Positions 1 through 9,518 of a stretch of 34,547 nt of DNA are shown here, in pieces. How positions within the stretch are numbered: the stretch's first letter is position 1; the number at the start of each line of letters is the position of its first letter. The notes under the pieces are model-generated. The model saw only the letters and a list, made by a program, of their open reading frames with translations, searched no databases and was not told the origin of the DNA. The stretch comes from Staphylococcus arlettae (GTDB lineage Bacteria; Bacillota; Bacilli; Staphylococcales; Staphylococcaceae), in the NCBI RefSeq assembly GCF_002902345.1, contig NZ_PPQB01000012.1, forward strand, positions 297,142 through 331,688, given 5' to 3'. Made by a program: the position numbers and the translations under genes.

Positions 1-690
1 AAATTCTTTATTGCCACCTGTAAGGTTTACTAAATTGGCATAATTAGACCACCTTTGCCATATACCATCTGTATTACCAGAAGCAGAACCAATATATAGC
101 TGACCATTACTTAAGTCAGTAATAACATAGACTCCTTTCACATAACTTAAAGCTTCTTTCCAACTTGGTTCATTATGTTGAATGATTTGTTGTAAATCTT
201 TATGTTTTAAACATACATTTTGGTACCCGTTAAAGTGACCTAACTTTACATTTGGTGCTATTTCATAAACTTCAGGATTCAATTGATCCTGTATACTATT
301 ATATTTTCTATTATAAACATCTCTACCAATAGGTTTTTCAATTTTTATAATGAGGCGTTTAATGTACGCACTATAATCATCTAACAATGTTAAGTTATAC
401 CCTACTTTATTGAATACTTCAGGTTGCTTTGTCTCTATTTTATAAATGCCACCAAATATAAAATACTGTGGTCCATAAGGATAATATTGTTCGAATGCAA
501 TTAAATAGTCTGCATGATTAAGATTATTGTTCGGTTGCTTTGTCTTCCATGCATTCATTTTTATCCATTCTTCATTATCTTCCAATAAAAAGTCCCATGC
601 GCGTTTATTAATATCTGACGCATTCATATTAAATTTAATCTTTGTTCTGTTATCATCTGAAACTTTTATAAAATCTGTTAATTTTATCAT
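1..690 (-). CDS. GIY-YIG domain protein, 3' end outside window
   Basis: This open frame starts at an ATG at 690 and runs off the left edge after 230 codons without a stop. The start has an AGGTGA ribosome binding site six bases upstream. Residues 186-203 read GVYVITDLSNGQLYIGSA, the two halves of a GIY-YIG nuclease motif, followed by Arg213 in WQRW, where the family has its catalytic Arg. The first ~180 residues form a charged, aromatic-rich region without a motif I recognise. GIY-YIG proteins of this layout are metal-dependent nucleases or nuclease-like; the substrate here is unknown. The gene lies downstream of the ASCH gene in the same direction but is separated by a likely terminator. The catalytic Glu, normally near the C terminus of the domain, is not in the window. 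Confidence 0.75.
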   Translation of the reverse strand, partial: MIKLTDFIKVSDDNRTKIKFNMNASDINKRAWDFLLEDNEEWIKMNAWKTKQPNNNLNHADYLIAFEQYYPYGPQYFIFGGIYKIETKQPEVFNKVGYNLTLLDDYSAYIKRLIIKIEKPIGRDVYNRKYNSIQDQLNPEVYEIAPNVKLGHFNGYQNVCLKHKDLQQIIQHNEPSWKEALSYVKGVYVITDLSNGQLYIGSASGNTDGIWQRWSNYANLVNLTGGNKEF

Positions 691-722
691 TCATATCACC
701 TATTCTATTTCTTTTAACACAT

Positions 723-753
723 AAAAAAAGCAAAGCTCGTATTTGCCTTGCTT
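723..753 (-). terminator. Probable terminator after the ASCH gene
   Basis: On the minus strand a short stem (AAGCAA pairing with TTGCTT, 6 bp) is followed by a run of seven T. It lies 50 bases after the ASCH stop codon. The stem is weak, so efficiency is uncertain. Confidence 0.5.
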
Positions 754-803
754 CAAGTATGGACAATTCAACTCAAGTGAATGCTGTTATACTTTTTAGT
801 TTC

Positions 804-1259
804 TTACTTCACATCAACAACTTTAAATTCTTGGCATACTAAATCCATATCAATTGAAAATTCTATATTATATGAACTTAGTTCTTTACGGAAAAATCTT
901 TCATGCTCATTATACCAGTACTCATAGCTCAAATCACCTTCACCTTCTAAAGCAGCAAATGCTTCCGTAACTTCATTCATCGGTGTGATACTAACTTTTG
1001 TGAATTGTATAATACATAATGGTTCACTTTTACCATTTAAAATAATCCCATACTGTCCTACTGCTGGTAAATCTTCTCCATCTATATCATGTAAACATTT
1101 TGCTGAACAAGTTGCTCTTTTCACACCTTGAACAACCAATTCTCCTAAGTCATTGCCCATTGCTTCTGAGCCATCTCCAAACATCCATGCTTCAGGCTGA
1201 CTTTGCGATAACTTATGCTTCTTTTGAAATTGTTCCCAATACGTTTTTACACTTTCCAT
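804..1259 (-). CDS. ASCH domain protein
   Basis: This 151-residue protein has the order and length of the bacterial ASCH family (YhfF-like): an acidic N-terminal helix, a GDGSEAMGNDLGELVVQGVKRAT-like segment (about residues 28-50) and the strand-rich core GQYGIILNGKSEPLCIIQ (about 68-85). ASCH domains have a PUA-like beta-barrel fold thought to bind RNA or nucleosides; some members are amidohydrolases acting on N4-acetylcytidine. No specific substrate can be read from this sequence. The ATG at 1259 follows AAAGGGGAT with good spacing. It is a single gene with terminators on both sides. Confidence 0.8.
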   Translation of the reverse strand: MESVKTYWEQFQKKHKLSQSQPEAWMFGDGSEAMGNDLGELVVQGVKRATCSAKCLHDIDGEDLPAVGQYGIILNGKSEPLCIIQFTKVSITPMNEVTEAFAALEGEGDLSYEYWYNEHERFFRKELSSYNIEFSIDMDLVCQEFKVVDVK

Positions 1260-1401
1260 TATTATCCCCTTTCTATTTGAAACCTAGACAAAAATGATAT
1301 TTCAAAAAATCAAATTCCTTTAACTTTCACGTATACATATTGATATATCTTTTCTAAAGCATACTTAATATTCTCTCTACTTTCAAATGTATATGAGAAG
1401 T

Positions 1402-1437
1402 AAAAAATACGGTTATAAACTGATGTCTATAACCGTA
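1402..1437 (-). terminator. Intrinsic terminator after the ureohydrolase gene
   Basis: A perfect 10-bp stem (TACGGTTATA at 1408-1417 with TATAACCGTA at 1428-1437, 10-base loop) is followed on the minus strand by TTTTTT. It ends the MFS-ureohydrolase unit. Confidence 0.85.
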
Positions 1438-1463
1438 CTTTTATTTTTATCATTTTGTATCCA

Positions 1464-2438
1464 TTATCTTCCTTCTTTGCGTTCTCTTTCTTTTAGTACA
1501 TAGCTTAGTAAGTCTAACATAAGACGTGCGGCAGTCTGACCTGTCATGCCCGTTGGATCATACATCGGCGCCACTTCAACTAAATCAAAGCCCACGACTT
1601 CATTATGTTTTGCTACGGCTTTTAATAATTCATTTACTTCATCATACAGTAAGCCACCTGGAGATGGTGTTCCTGTCCCTGGAGCAATCGAAGGATCTAT
1701 GCCATCGATATCAATCGTGATATAGAGTTTTTCACCTTCTGGGATACGTGCAGCTAACCCTTCTGCGCCTTGTTCACGCATTTGTTTGGGTGACAATATA
1801 GTTGCACCATAATCACGTGCAGCATCAACATCTTCTTTTAAACTACTGCTGATGCCACGGATACCGTATTGATAGATATTTTTCACGTGATCCATTTCAG
1901 ATAATCGTCTAATACAACTACCATGACCATATCGTTGTCCTGAACGATGATCCGCCCAATCTAAATGGGCATCAATTTGTAATACATGGAATGGTCCTAA
2001 CTCTTCAAGACCTTTACCAGTAGCTGCTGTAATGGAATGGTCTCCACCGATAATGACTGGCATCACACCTTTATTCACAATGCGTCGTAATGTTGCTTCA
2101 GTATTATCATGACTTTGCATAAGGTCCCCATGGACGATATCGACGTCGCCTACATCAAAGACTTTCCACTTAGGCCCTAAATAAGTGATGTCATTTTCAA
2201 TATCATACGCACCATCCAAGCCAAAGCTATATAATGTAGAACCTTCTCTGACACCTCTAGGACCCATGCGTGCACCTGATTTCCATTGTGTTCCCATATC
2301 ATTTGGTACACCAATCACTGCTACATCTGCATTGAGTTCCTTCAATTTATCAATATCGTCACATACGGGGTATTTACCAAACGTACAAATTCCGGTAAAT
2401 GGTAAATTTAATGTTTGTTTTTCTTCTGGATTCATCAT
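1464..2438 (-). CDS. Agmatinase/ureohydrolase family protein
   Basis: A 324-residue arginase-superfamily enzyme. All six manganese ligands of the family are present: His134 in GGDHS, Asp156-His158-Asp160 in DAHLDW, and Asp243 and Asp245 in DIDGIDPS followed by PGTGTP. Such enzymes hydrolyse a guanidino group to release urea. Agmatine is the default guess, but guanidinobutyrate, guanidinopropionate and free guanidine are substrates of close relatives and cannot be excluded. The GGAGG site nine bases upstream supports the ATG at 2438; a second ATG follows directly. It starts 28 bases after the stop of the MFS gene, so the two are probably co-transcribed, which suggests transport of substrate or product. 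No arginine decarboxylase gene is in the window. Confidence 0.85.
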   Translation of the reverse strand: MMNPEEKQTLNLPFTGICTFGKYPVCDDIDKLKELNADVAVIGVPNDMGTQWKSGARMGPRGVREGSTLYSFGLDGAYDIENDITYLGPKWKVFDVGDVDIVHGDLMQSHDNTEATLRRIVNKGVMPVIIGGDHSITAATGKGLEELGPFHVLQIDAHLDWADHRSGQRYGHGSCIRRLSEMDHVKNIYQYGIRGISSSLKEDVDAARDYGATILSPKQMREQGAEGLAARIPEGEKLYITIDIDGIDPSIAPGTGTPSPGGLLYDEVNELLKAVAKHNEVVGFDLVEVAPMYDPTGMTGQTAARLMLDLLSYVLKERERKEGR

Positions 2439-2466
2439 AATAAAATACCTCCATTTATTTAAAAGT

Positions 2467-3852
2467 TTAGATACAATTAGGCTTCAAAGACTTTTCATAC
2501 ATGGTTGCAATTAAAATAGCGATTGAAATGATGCCAAAAGCTAATGGGGTTAACATACCTAAGGCGCCTGCTAAATGTTCATTGTGAAACAATTCCACAA
2601 ATGAACTATATACCGCAGTAGAAATCGCAATACCAAAGGAATAACCTAAAGAACTTGCCATCTTATAAATACCTGAACCGATACCTACTTTATCGTCATT
2701 CACATGAACTAATAGTGTATCGAGTGAAGGCGTTGCGTATAAACCAATACCAATACCAGCAATTAAAAATCCGATAAACACTACAATGATGTATGGTAAA
2801 TTAGGTAAAAATGTAAAAGCCCCAAAACTCATACCAACGCTGGCAATAATAATTGAAATAAACATTGGTTTGTATGGTCCAATCTTTTGTAACAAGCGCT
2901 CACCTACACGAATCATTAATAACAAGGCTACAATATTACCTAATGTTAATAACCCTGTTTCAAATGCTGTAAAGCCTCTCCCAACTTGAATATAAGTATT
3001 CGCTACAACGATTGTACCTGCGATACCATTTTGTAAAAAATTCGTTAGTACCGCACCGGTAAATGGTTTGGACTGAAATAATTCAAAATCTATAAACTGA
3101 TGTTTTCTCGTTCTTTCAAAAAAGATAAATGCAAACGTTAATACGATAGACGCTATAAACAAAGCAACTATAGGGAAGCTTAACCATCCTAAGTCTTGCC
3201 CTTGGGTAACAATAATATTAATCACTAATAGTGTTACAACGAAAATTGAAAAACCAATGATATCAAATTTCTCTTTATTCACTTTAGCTACTTTTGTTTC
3301 TTCAATATTTTTCAGTAAAAACATTGCAATAACTGCAATCACAATCGACAGTACAAATATCATTCGCCAGTCAAAGTAAGTAGCGATTAAACCACCAACA
3401 AATGTCGTTATACCACCACCACCCCAAGAACCAAAGGACCAATAACTCAAAGCCCGTTGACGTTCACTTTCTTGAAAGGTAGTTTTTATTAACGCTAATG
3501 TAGCGGGCATAACAAGCGCCGCTGATAACCCTTGAAGTACTCTGGCAACAATGAGTAACACAGGTTCTGTTGCTACAATGATAAGTAATGAGCCAACAAT
3601 ACTTATAACTAAGCCAACATAGGTCATTTTCTTTCTCCCAAGCCTATCAGCAATACCGCCACCAACGACAATAAATAAGCCACAAAACAGCGAAGTTAAA
3701 CTTGTGGAAATATTTAAGATACCTGATGACACTTTAAGATCTTTTTGCATTGTCGGTATGATATTAATCATTGATTGTGCAAATAGCCAAAACGTTAATA
3801 TTGCTAAAACCATGCCTAAAATATACAAATCTATTTGTCTTTTAGCTTTCAT
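2467..3852 (-). CDS. MFS transporter, DHA2-like drug/metabolite exporter
   Basis: A 461-residue polytopic membrane protein of the major facilitator superfamily. It has motif A (ADRLGRKKMTYVGL) in the loop after TM2, an RVLQGLSAALVMPATLALI segment like that of the QacA/EmrB (DHA2) group, and hydrophobic segments throughout, consistent with 12-14 helices. The family exports drugs or metabolites using the proton gradient. An ATG at 3885 is in frame, but the ATG at 3852 follows AAAGGGGG with six-base spacing, so I place the start there. That puts the 20-bp inverted repeat at 3868-3887 outside the coding region, directly upstream of the ribosome binding site. It is followed closely by the ureohydrolase gene. 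The substrate is unknown. Confidence 0.85.
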   Translation of the reverse strand: MKAKRQIDLYILGMVLAILTFWLFAQSMINIIPTMQKDLKVSSGILNISTSLTSLFCGLFIVVGGGIADRLGRKKMTYVGLVISIVGSLLIIVATEPVLLIVARVLQGLSAALVMPATLALIKTTFQESERQRALSYWSFGSWGGGGITTFVGGLIATYFDWRMIFVLSIVIAVIAMFLLKNIEETKVAKVNKEKFDIIGFSIFVVTLLVINIIVTQGQDLGWLSFPIVALFIASIVLTFAFIFFERTRKHQFIDFELFQSKPFTGAVLTNFLQNGIAGTIVVANTYIQVGRGFTAFETGLLTLGNIVALLLMIRVGERLLQKIGPYKPMFISIIIASVGMSFGAFTFLPNLPYIIVVFIGFLIAGIGIGLYATPSLDTLLVHVNDDKVGIGSGIYKMASSLGYSFGIAISTAVYSSFVELFHNEHLAGALGMLTPLAFGIISIAILIATMYEKSLKPNCI

Positions 3853-3867
3853 GGCAATCCCCCTTTG

Positions 3868-3887
3868 ATTTGAAGGTTCCTTCAAAT
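3868..3887. promoter_or_regulatory. 20-bp inverted repeat, likely repressor operator
   Basis: Arms ATTTGAAGG and CCTTCAAAT (9 bp each, perfect) flank a two-base centre. It sits immediately upstream of the MFS ribosome binding site. The short centre and symmetry fit a dimeric TetR- or MarR-type repressor better than a transcript hairpin. No such repressor gene is adjacent; the neighbouring regulator is a LysR type. Confidence 0.6.
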
Positions 3888-4073
3888 TAATTGAAGTTTA
3901 GCACCATGATTATCATTCGGCAAATAGATTTCTGAATAGTCTGATATTTATAACTTTTATAATTCACTAACAAAACAGGATAACATCAAGGTTTAGTTAC
4001 ATTATTTTGCGATAATATGTCAGCAGTTATAAAATTTATTTATATGCTTATAAAAGTACTTAACTTACAACAG

Positions 4074-4110
4074 AAAAAAGCATTAAGTAGCTCAAGGTTA
4101 CTTAATGCTT
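4074..4110 (-). terminator. Intrinsic terminator after the LysR gene
   Basis: Perfect 12-bp stem AAGCATTAAGTA (4078-4089) with TACTTAATGCTT (4099-4110), nine-base loop, followed on the minus strand by TTTTTT. It lies four bases past the LysR stop codon. Confidence 0.9.
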
Positions 4111-4114
4111 GGAC

Positions 4115-5011
4115 TTATTCTACGTCAAAATAAGTTTTACAAAATGCGATAAAATGCTTGATATCCGTATTCAGCGTTTCTTCTCTATAGAATAACCATG
4201 TGTTCCTCATAATATCCTCACCATTTTTAAATTTTAAATCTTTCATATAAAATTGGTCATCTTCTACAATGCAAGACTTAGGAACAATGGCATAGCCCAT
4301 CCCTTTTTCAACAAATTTTTTACAGATTTCAATTTTATCAGTTTGGCAGATATTTCTTGGGTACGTATCGTAACGTTCATTCCACCAGTCGTTGCTTAAT
4401 TTCGTAATAGAATTTTCTAATTCAATATAGGTATTAAAATTTTGATGTGATTTATAAACAATGCGGTATTCTTTTGGCAATTGCTTCAAATTGATTGGTT
4501 TATTACTAATTATGGTTAACGGATCTTGTTTCAACAACATTTTTTTGCCGTACCAATCGTAGTCTCCTGTTAAAATACCAACATCCAAATCATTGTTTTC
4601 CAACTGCTCTAAAATTTCTACACTCCAACCACTCGTCATAGCAATATAAATATCTGAATATGCTTCATAGTACTGTTTCATTAATTCTGGCATCGTATAT
4701 ATAGCAAAATTAGTATTCGCTCCTAATTTCATGTTCCCTTTGAGTCCTTCTCGCAGTTCGTTAATATGCGACTTTAAGTTTTGAATTTCAAATAGCACTT
4801 TGTTTGAAAATTGAACGAGATATTCACCCTCTGGCGTGAATTTAAATTGATTCCCTACTTTTTCTATAATTTTAATCCCAAAATCTTTCTCAATTTTCTT
4901 CAACCTATATGATAATAACGGTTGAGACATAAACAAACGTTTCGCAGCCTTAGTAAAACTTTGTTCCTGATTGAGCATCGCTAAAATTTTATAATCTTCT
5001 TCTTGCATCAT
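4115..5011 (-). CDS. LysR family transcriptional regulator
   Basis: A 298-residue protein with an N-terminal winged helix-turn-helix (residues ~8-65, including SFTKAAKRLFMSQPLLSYRL, the typical LysR recognition region) and a C-terminal effector-binding domain from about residue 90. LysR proteins usually activate a nearby or divergent gene after binding a small ligand. It is flanked by its own terminator and is not divergent from a neighbour: the lrgB gene upstream points the same way. The target is therefore not evident; the MFS-ureohydrolase unit downstream is one candidate. AAGGGGGATTT precedes two adjacent ATGs (5011 and 5008); either may be used. Confidence 0.85.
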   Translation of the reverse strand: MMQEEDYKILAMLNQEQSFTKAAKRLFMSQPLLSYRLKKIEKDFGIKIIEKVGNQFKFTPEGEYLVQFSNKVLFEIQNLKSHINELREGLKGNMKLGANTNFAIYTMPELMKQYYEAYSDIYIAMTSGWSVEILEQLENNDLDVGILTGDYDWYGKKMLLKQDPLTIISNKPINLKQLPKEYRIVYKSHQNFNTYIELENSITKLSNDWWNERYDTYPRNICQTDKIEICKKFVEKGMGYAIVPKSCIVEDDQFYMKDLKFKNGEDIMRNTWLFYREETLNTDIKHFIAFCKTYFDVE

Positions 5012-5158
5012 AAATCCCCCTTATTTAAGCCACTCATATTCATTTTACACTAGAATATTTTATTGAAGAAGAATTTAAGAAAAAGTACCAACAGCAGTAG
5101 CAACGGATCTTTAATCTTTTTCATCTTAGGCGGTATGTGCTCAGTATTTGCATAAAAT

Positions 5159-5205
5159 AAAACACTTCATTAAATTCATGTTATATGAATTCGACGAAGT
5201 GTTTT
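5159..5205 (-). terminator. Intrinsic terminator after lrgB
   Basis: Outer stem AAAACACTTC (5159-5168) with GAAGTGTTTT (5196-5205) plus an inner AATTCAT/ATGAATT stem. On the minus strand it lies just after the lrgB stop, and the 3' arm ends in a T-rich stretch. Confidence 0.8.
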
Positions 5206-5211
5206 TTCTTT

Positions 5212-5913
5212 TTATAATAAAATGCTAGCTAATATAGGAGCAACAACTACAACAATAACACCTACAATGACTAGTGAAATAGATGCCATGGATGCTTCAG
5301 TTTCACCAAATTCCTGTGCAGATGAAACACCTAATGAATGACCACTCGTGCCAAGTGCCAAACCACGTGCAATCGGGTTGGTTATATTAAATAGTTTAAT
5401 TAATTTAGAGCCTAAAGCATATATAATAACACCATTTAAAATAACTGCTAGTGATGTTAATTCTTTGATACCACCGATATCTGCTGATACGGGTAATGCA
5501 ATGGCAGTTGTTGCACCTTGAGGTAACATAGACGCTACAACACCATTAGAAAATTGGAATGCTTCTGCGATAAGAGAAATACAAACAAGTGCAGCAGTTG
5601 TACCGAAAGTGATACCACCTATGATTTGTTTCCAATATTTTTTTAAGACCTCACGACGTTTATATAAAGGTATAGCAAAACATATTGTTGCTGGTTCTAA
5701 GAAGAAATTGATGATATCTCCACCAATTTTATAATTTGCATAGTCAATACCTGTTAATTTTAAAAATACGATGCCGACCACCATAGTGAAAAATAATGGT
5801 GTGAATAAGAAAAAGCCTTTTGTTTTTTTAAATAAATAAGTTGCAATGATAAATGGTATTAGAGATAGAAGCATACCAAAATAAGGTGTGTTGATCGCTA
5901 AATGTTCAATCAT
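5212..5913 (-). CDS. lrgB: LrgB antiholin-like membrane protein
   Basis: A 233-residue integral membrane protein, the same length as S. aureus LrgB and matching the family along its length, including [31 protein letters not shown] and [20 protein letters not shown]. LrgAB counteracts the CidAB holin-like system and modulates murein hydrolase activity and autolysis. In several Gram-positives it has also been linked to pyruvate uptake. Its ATG overlaps the lrgA stop (ATGA at 5910-5913), so the two are translationally coupled. Confidence 0.95.
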   Translation of the reverse strand: MIEHLAINTPYFGMLLSLIPFIIATYLFKKTKGFFLFTPLFFTMVVGIVFLKLTGIDYANYKIGGDIINFFLEPATICFAIPLYKRREVLKKYWKQIIGGITFGTTAALVCISLIAEAFQFSNGVVASMLPQGATTAIALPVSADIGGIKELTSLAVILNGVIIYALGSKLIKLFNITNPIARGLALGTSGHSLGVSSAQEFGETEASMASISLVIVGVIVVVVAPILASILL

Positions 5914-6353
5914 AATTTATCCTCCACCAATTTTTTATGTTTTGATTTTTTCGGAATAAAGGATTTTGTAATAATCATCTGAGATAAAAATCCTGTACAT
6001 AACAACAAGAGTAATGTTGAAATGATGATTAACAATATAATTAGGATTGGGCTAGTGCTTAAAACTCCTAATGAATTAATGACTGAGACACCTGCGGGTA
6101 CGAATAAGAAACCAATATTATTCGTTAAGGTTGTACCTACCTTTTCAACCTCACCAAGTTTAACAATACCAGTACATAAAGCAATAAATAATAGGACGAG
6201 TCCAATCACTGAAGCCGGCATTGGTACCGGCATAAAACTTTCGATAATATTTGAAATAAACATAATAATAGCTATAACAAGTGCTTGATGGAAAAAGTTA
6301 TATGTTTTAGAACTTTTATTTTCTGTGTTCTGTTGTTTATTTTCTACTTCCAT
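5910..6353 (-). CDS. lrgA: LrgA antiholin-like protein
   Basis: A 147-residue holin-like membrane protein with the core [20 protein letters not shown] and [15 protein letters not shown], matching S. aureus LrgA in sequence and length. The frame extends to 6386, but GGGAGG nine bases before the ATG at 6353 and the match to the S. aureus length place the start at 6353. It forms an operon with lrgB. The genes for the LytSR two-component system, which activates lrgAB in S. aureus, lie directly upstream. Confidence 0.95.
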   Translation of the reverse strand: MEVENKQQNTENKSSKTYNFFHQALVIAIIMFISNIIESFMPVPMPASVIGLVLLFIALCTGIVKLGEVEKVGTTLTNNIGFLFVPAGVSVINSLGVLSTSPILIILLIIISTLLLLLCTGFLSQMIITKSFIPKKSKHKKLVEDKL

Positions 6354-6385
6354 TTTAAATTGCCTCCCAAATTGATCTTGAGTCA

Positions 6386-6409
6386 ATTATAAAATGAAAG
6401 CGATTACTA
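6386..6409 (-). promoter_or_regulatory. lrgAB promoter -10 with overlapping cre-like site
   Basis: TATAAT lies at 6386-6391 (minus strand) with no good -35 at 17 bases, as expected for an activator-dependent promoter. Read on the + strand, ATGAAAGCGATTACTA at 6394-6409 matches the CcpA cre consensus WTGNAARCGNWWWCAW at all but one position. It would place CcpA between -10 and -35. Confidence 0.55.
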
Positions 6410-6473
6410 TAGTGTGGTTTTAATGTGACTTACGACACGTAGGAGCTGAAATGCATTAATTGAAATGTGACTA

Positions 6474-7241
6474 TCAAGATAAGCCCATCATCTGTTTAAA
6501 GGCCTTCATATACGAACGGCTAACTTGGAATTTTAATTGGTTTGTCATTGTAAGTTGATATGTGTAATTGAACCAATGCTCAATCGTTTGTATATGCGCT
6601 TTATTAATTAGTGTCGAGCGATGAATGCGCATGAATTTTTGCGTTACAATTTTCTTTTCGTAATGGCTCAAAGGTTCTGACGTTTCAAAATCTCCAAGTG
6701 TTGTATTTATGGTTGTAATACCGTTATTAACTGAAATTGCGATAATATCATTTAAATTAATAATATGAATGCGTTCATCTACCTCTATAGGTAATACTTT
6801 ACTGGGCTTTGCATCTTCTTGACTATTTTCATTACTTGTTGAAGGTGTTAAATCAAGATTATTCTGTTGTTCACTCGTTTGTCCAATGGCAAGTTCGACT
6901 TTGTGAATTGCTTGGGCAATACGTTGTTGTTCAAATGGCTTAAGAATATAATCAATGGCATCTAATTCAAAAGCCTTAACAGCAAATGTATCATGTGCTG
7001 TAGCAAAGACGATAAATGGAGCATGTTTCATTTTCTTTATTTTGTTCGCAAGGTCAAGGCCACTTTCATCCATTAAATTAATATCAAGAAAAATAACATC
7101 ATAATCATCGTAAAGTAATAATTCTAACGTCTCAGAAACATTTTCAGCTTCATCAATTTTTTCAAAATGACGAATTTGATTTAGCAAATAAGATAGTTCA
7201 TTCCGTGCTAAGGGTTCATCATCTACAATAATGGATTTCAA
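6474..7241 (-). CDS. lytR: LytR (LytTR-family) response regulator
   Basis: A 255-residue response regulator. The receiver domain (1-~120) has DDEP, the phospho-acceptor Asp53 in VIFLDINLM and Lys102 in ILKPFE; the C-terminal LytTR DNA-binding domain (~150-250) includes [15 protein letters not shown]. It is slightly longer than S. aureus LytR because of a Ser/Gln-rich linker around 125-148. Translation starts at a TTG at 7241 preceded by GAGGAGG, which lies inside the end of lytS. Two bases separate the genes, so synthesis is coupled to LytS. It is expected to activate lrgAB directly downstream. Confidence 0.95.
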   Translation of the reverse strand: MKSIIVDDEPLARNELSYLLNQIRHFEKIDEAENVSETLELLLYDDYDVIFLDINLMDESGLDLANKIKKMKHAPFIVFATAHDTFAVKAFELDAIDYILKPFEQQRIAQAIHKVELAIGQTSEQQNNLDLTPSTSNENSQEDAKPSKVLPIEVDERIHIINLNDIIAISVNNGITTINTTLGDFETSEPLSHYEKKIVTQKFMRIHRSTLINKAHIQTIEHWFNYTYQLTMTNQLKFQVSRSYMKAFKQMMGLS

Positions 7242-7243
7242 AA

Positions 7244-8995
7244 TTATTCCTCCTCTATATTATGGTACGGGATTGTGGAACTCACAGTTGTACCGTGTTG
7301 ATTAGATAGAATGTGAAGACTTGCATCATGACCAAACAGCCCTTCTAACCTGTGATTTAAGTTTTCTAGCGCACTTCCAGTACCAGATTCTGAATAAACA
7401 CTGGTTTTGCCAATTTTATTAAGTTTTTCAGTAGGAATACCGTAGCCATTGTCAGTTACAGAAATCACAAGGCCAGTTTGAAATTTGTGTGCTTTGACAA
7501 TAATTTCATTATTATTTTTTCTGTTTTTAAAAGCATGTTTGATAGCATTTTCAACAAGTATTTGTATCGCAAAGGGTGGAACCAGTGCACCATAACAACT
7601 TTCATCAATATCAAAAGATACATTAAATCGGTCTGGGTATCGTGCTTGCTCTAAAGATAAATAAGATTCAACTTGTTGCAATTCATTTTCTAAAGAAATG
7701 GTGTTGTTGCGCGCGCCTTGTAAATTTGATCGGAAAAATTGACTAAGTTGTAAGAGTAACTCACGTGCTTTTTCACTATCAATGCGTACTAACGCTGAAA
7801 TAGTATTAATTGCGTTAAAGAAAAAATGCGGATTCACTTGTGCTTGTAATGATTTAATTTCAGCATCACGTATTAGTGCGCTTTGCGCTTCTGCTTGACC
7901 TAATTCAAGTTGGCTTGAAAAGATTTCTGCAAGTCCTGTTGCTAACTGTTTATCAGAAACGTTCACATCATATTTGTTAGTAAAATATAATTTCAATGTA
8001 CCCACAACATCATTTTTCACTCGTAAAGGTACAACAATAGCTGCTTCTAAAGGACACCCTGGGTGATTACAACCTATGTCTTCACTCGAATATGCTTCTT
8101 TTAAAGTACCAGATTGAATAGCACGTTTAGATAAATTAGTAATAATGGCTTTTTGTGCAACATGATGGTCACTTGCTACACCAACATGGGTCAAAATATC
8201 TTTACGATTAGTAATAGCAACTGCAGATACACGCATTAAATCAAGGATAATCTCAGCAGCTTTTTTCGCTGATTGCTCATTCAAACCAGAACGGAAATAA
8301 GGTAATGTTTGATTAGCAAGTTGTAAGACATCGTGTGTTTGTATCGCTCGAGTTTTTTCTTCTTGTTTAATGGTAGATAAAATAATAGATAAGAATATGG
8401 CAGTACCGATAGAATTTATAGAGATCATTGGAATTGCTATGAGTTTAACTAATATCCAAGCATGATCAGTGTTATTGGAAAAAGTGAGAATACACAGCAT
8501 TTGAATAATTTCTGTAGTGCCTCCAATTAAAGCACCTTTGACAATGGTAGGATAACGTTTAGCTCGCATGGCCTTATAACCAAAGTAACCAGAAACGATT
8601 GCTATGACAATAGAAGAAATCAAATAGATATATGCATCTGCACCACCAATGTAAACACGATATATACCTGAAATTAAAGCAACTGCTAAAGCTACAAACG
8701 GTCCACCGATAAGCCCAGATACACCTATAGTCAAGACACGTGTATTGGCTAAAGAGGCCTCGGGATCAAGATGGTTATAAATTGTGCCATTAATAATTTC
8801 ATCACCACGTATTTGTATACCTGTGAAGTTTGAAATCATGGAAAAGCAACCAAAAATAATAATTAATTGCCATTGTGAACGTCGCTTTTCACGCTCGTTC
8901 ATCATTGTTTTAAAATGATTGATGTTCATTAAAATATAGGCAATCAAAATGATTAAACCTACACGTTCAAGTAGAAGTATAAATAAATTTAACAT
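7244..8995 (-). CDS. lytS: LytS sensor histidine kinase
   Basis: A 583-residue membrane kinase (S. aureus LytS is 584). The N-terminal ~210 residues are a 5TM-LYT sensor with five to six hydrophobic helices. A GAF-like domain spans ~220-365, and a His_kinase domain has [13 protein letters not shown] with His390. The C-terminal ATPase domain has [11 protein letters not shown] and DNGYGIP. LytS-type sensors respond to membrane potential changes or extracellular pyruvate. AAGGAT lies eight bases upstream of the ATG at 8995. The ~350-base gap upstream probably contains its promoter. Confidence 0.95.
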   Translation of the reverse strand: MLNLFILLLERVGLIILIAYILMNINHFKTMMNEREKRRSQWQLIIIFGCFSMISNFTGIQIRGDEIINGTIYNHLDPEASLANTRVLTIGVSGLIGGPFVALAVALISGIYRVYIGGADAYIYLISSIVIAIVSGYFGYKAMRAKRYPTIVKGALIGGTTEIIQMLCILTFSNNTDHAWILVKLIAIPMISINSIGTAIFLSIILSTIKQEEKTRAIQTHDVLQLANQTLPYFRSGLNEQSAKKAAEIILDLMRVSAVAITNRKDILTHVGVASDHHVAQKAIITNLSKRAIQSGTLKEAYSSEDIGCNHPGCPLEAAIVVPLRVKNDVVGTLKLYFTNKYDVNVSDKQLATGLAEIFSSQLELGQAEAQSALIRDAEIKSLQAQVNPHFFFNAINTISALVRIDSEKARELLLQLSQFFRSNLQGARNNTISLENELQQVESYLSLEQARYPDRFNVSFDIDESCYGALVPPFAIQILVENAIKHAFKNRKNNNEIIVKAHKFQTGLVISVTDNGYGIPTEKLNKIGKTSVYSESGTGSALENLNHRLEGLFGHDASLHILSNQHGTTVSSTIPYHNIEEE

Positions 8996-9300
8996 AACGT
9001 ATCCTTATAATTTTTATTAGCTAGAGCTATATATCAATAACTAAAATATATTGTGTAAATTCATTCTTAGACATATAAAAGCACAAATCATATTTATCAT
9101 AATATCAAGAATTACCACATATAATTGTATCGAACATTGACTTATCCGAAAAGAAATATATGATGATGCCAGTATCACAACTTTACTAAATTAGGGTTTC
9201 AACTATGGATATATATAATTGTCATTATTAAAAGTTAACTCACAACATCATTGTATAGTCCTTCTACCATATTTGTTATTTTTTCACATAAATCATTAAA
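8996..9300. other. AT-rich intergenic region upstream of lytS
   Basis: No reading frame is convincing here. The part nearest lytS must carry the lytSR promoter; TTTACA followed after 17 bases by TGATAT (minus strand) is a possible but weak candidate. I see no repeat or RNA gene. Confidence 0.4.
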
Positions 9301-9333
9301 AAAATAAAGACCATATAAAATAGTCTTTATTTT
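9301..9333 (-). terminator. Intrinsic terminator
   Basis: Perfect 11-bp stem AAAATAAAGAC (9301-9311) with GTCTTTATTTT (9323-9333), followed on the minus strand by more T residues. It ends the GNAT unit. Confidence 0.8.
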
Positions 9334-9344
9334 GCAATACAATA

Positions 9345-9518
9345 TTATTTTTCATCGTCCATTGAATTATGCAATACATTTAATACTAGGCCACTCACTG
9401 GTACGAATGTTTTACGTTTTGTAGATTCTGTAATCACTGAAGTTAAATCTTTATAAATTGCATCTAATGTTCCGTTATTTTTATATTCAATGACTATGCC
9501 ATTCCATAAAATACTCAT
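9345..9518 (-). CDS. Possible small protein overlapping the GNAT gene
   Basis: A 57-codon frame starting at an ATG at 9518 that overlaps the last 32 bases of the acetyltransferase gene in another frame and ends 12 bases before a strong terminator. The translated sequence (for example LDAIYKDLTSVITESTKRK) looks protein-like and amphipathic. I recognise no family, and no clear ribosome binding site precedes it. Translational coupling could explain that. The terminator position suits a coding 3' region, but it could equally be an untranslated tail. Confidence 0.35.
   Translation of the reverse strand: MSILWNGIVIEYKNNGTLDAIYKDLTSVITESTKRKTFVPVSGLVLNVLHNSMDDEK

Noticed and set aside
2185..2514. 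109-codon + strand frame opposite the ureohydrolase gene
   Set aside because: It is antisense to a gene with all catalytic motifs and shows no protein-like features.
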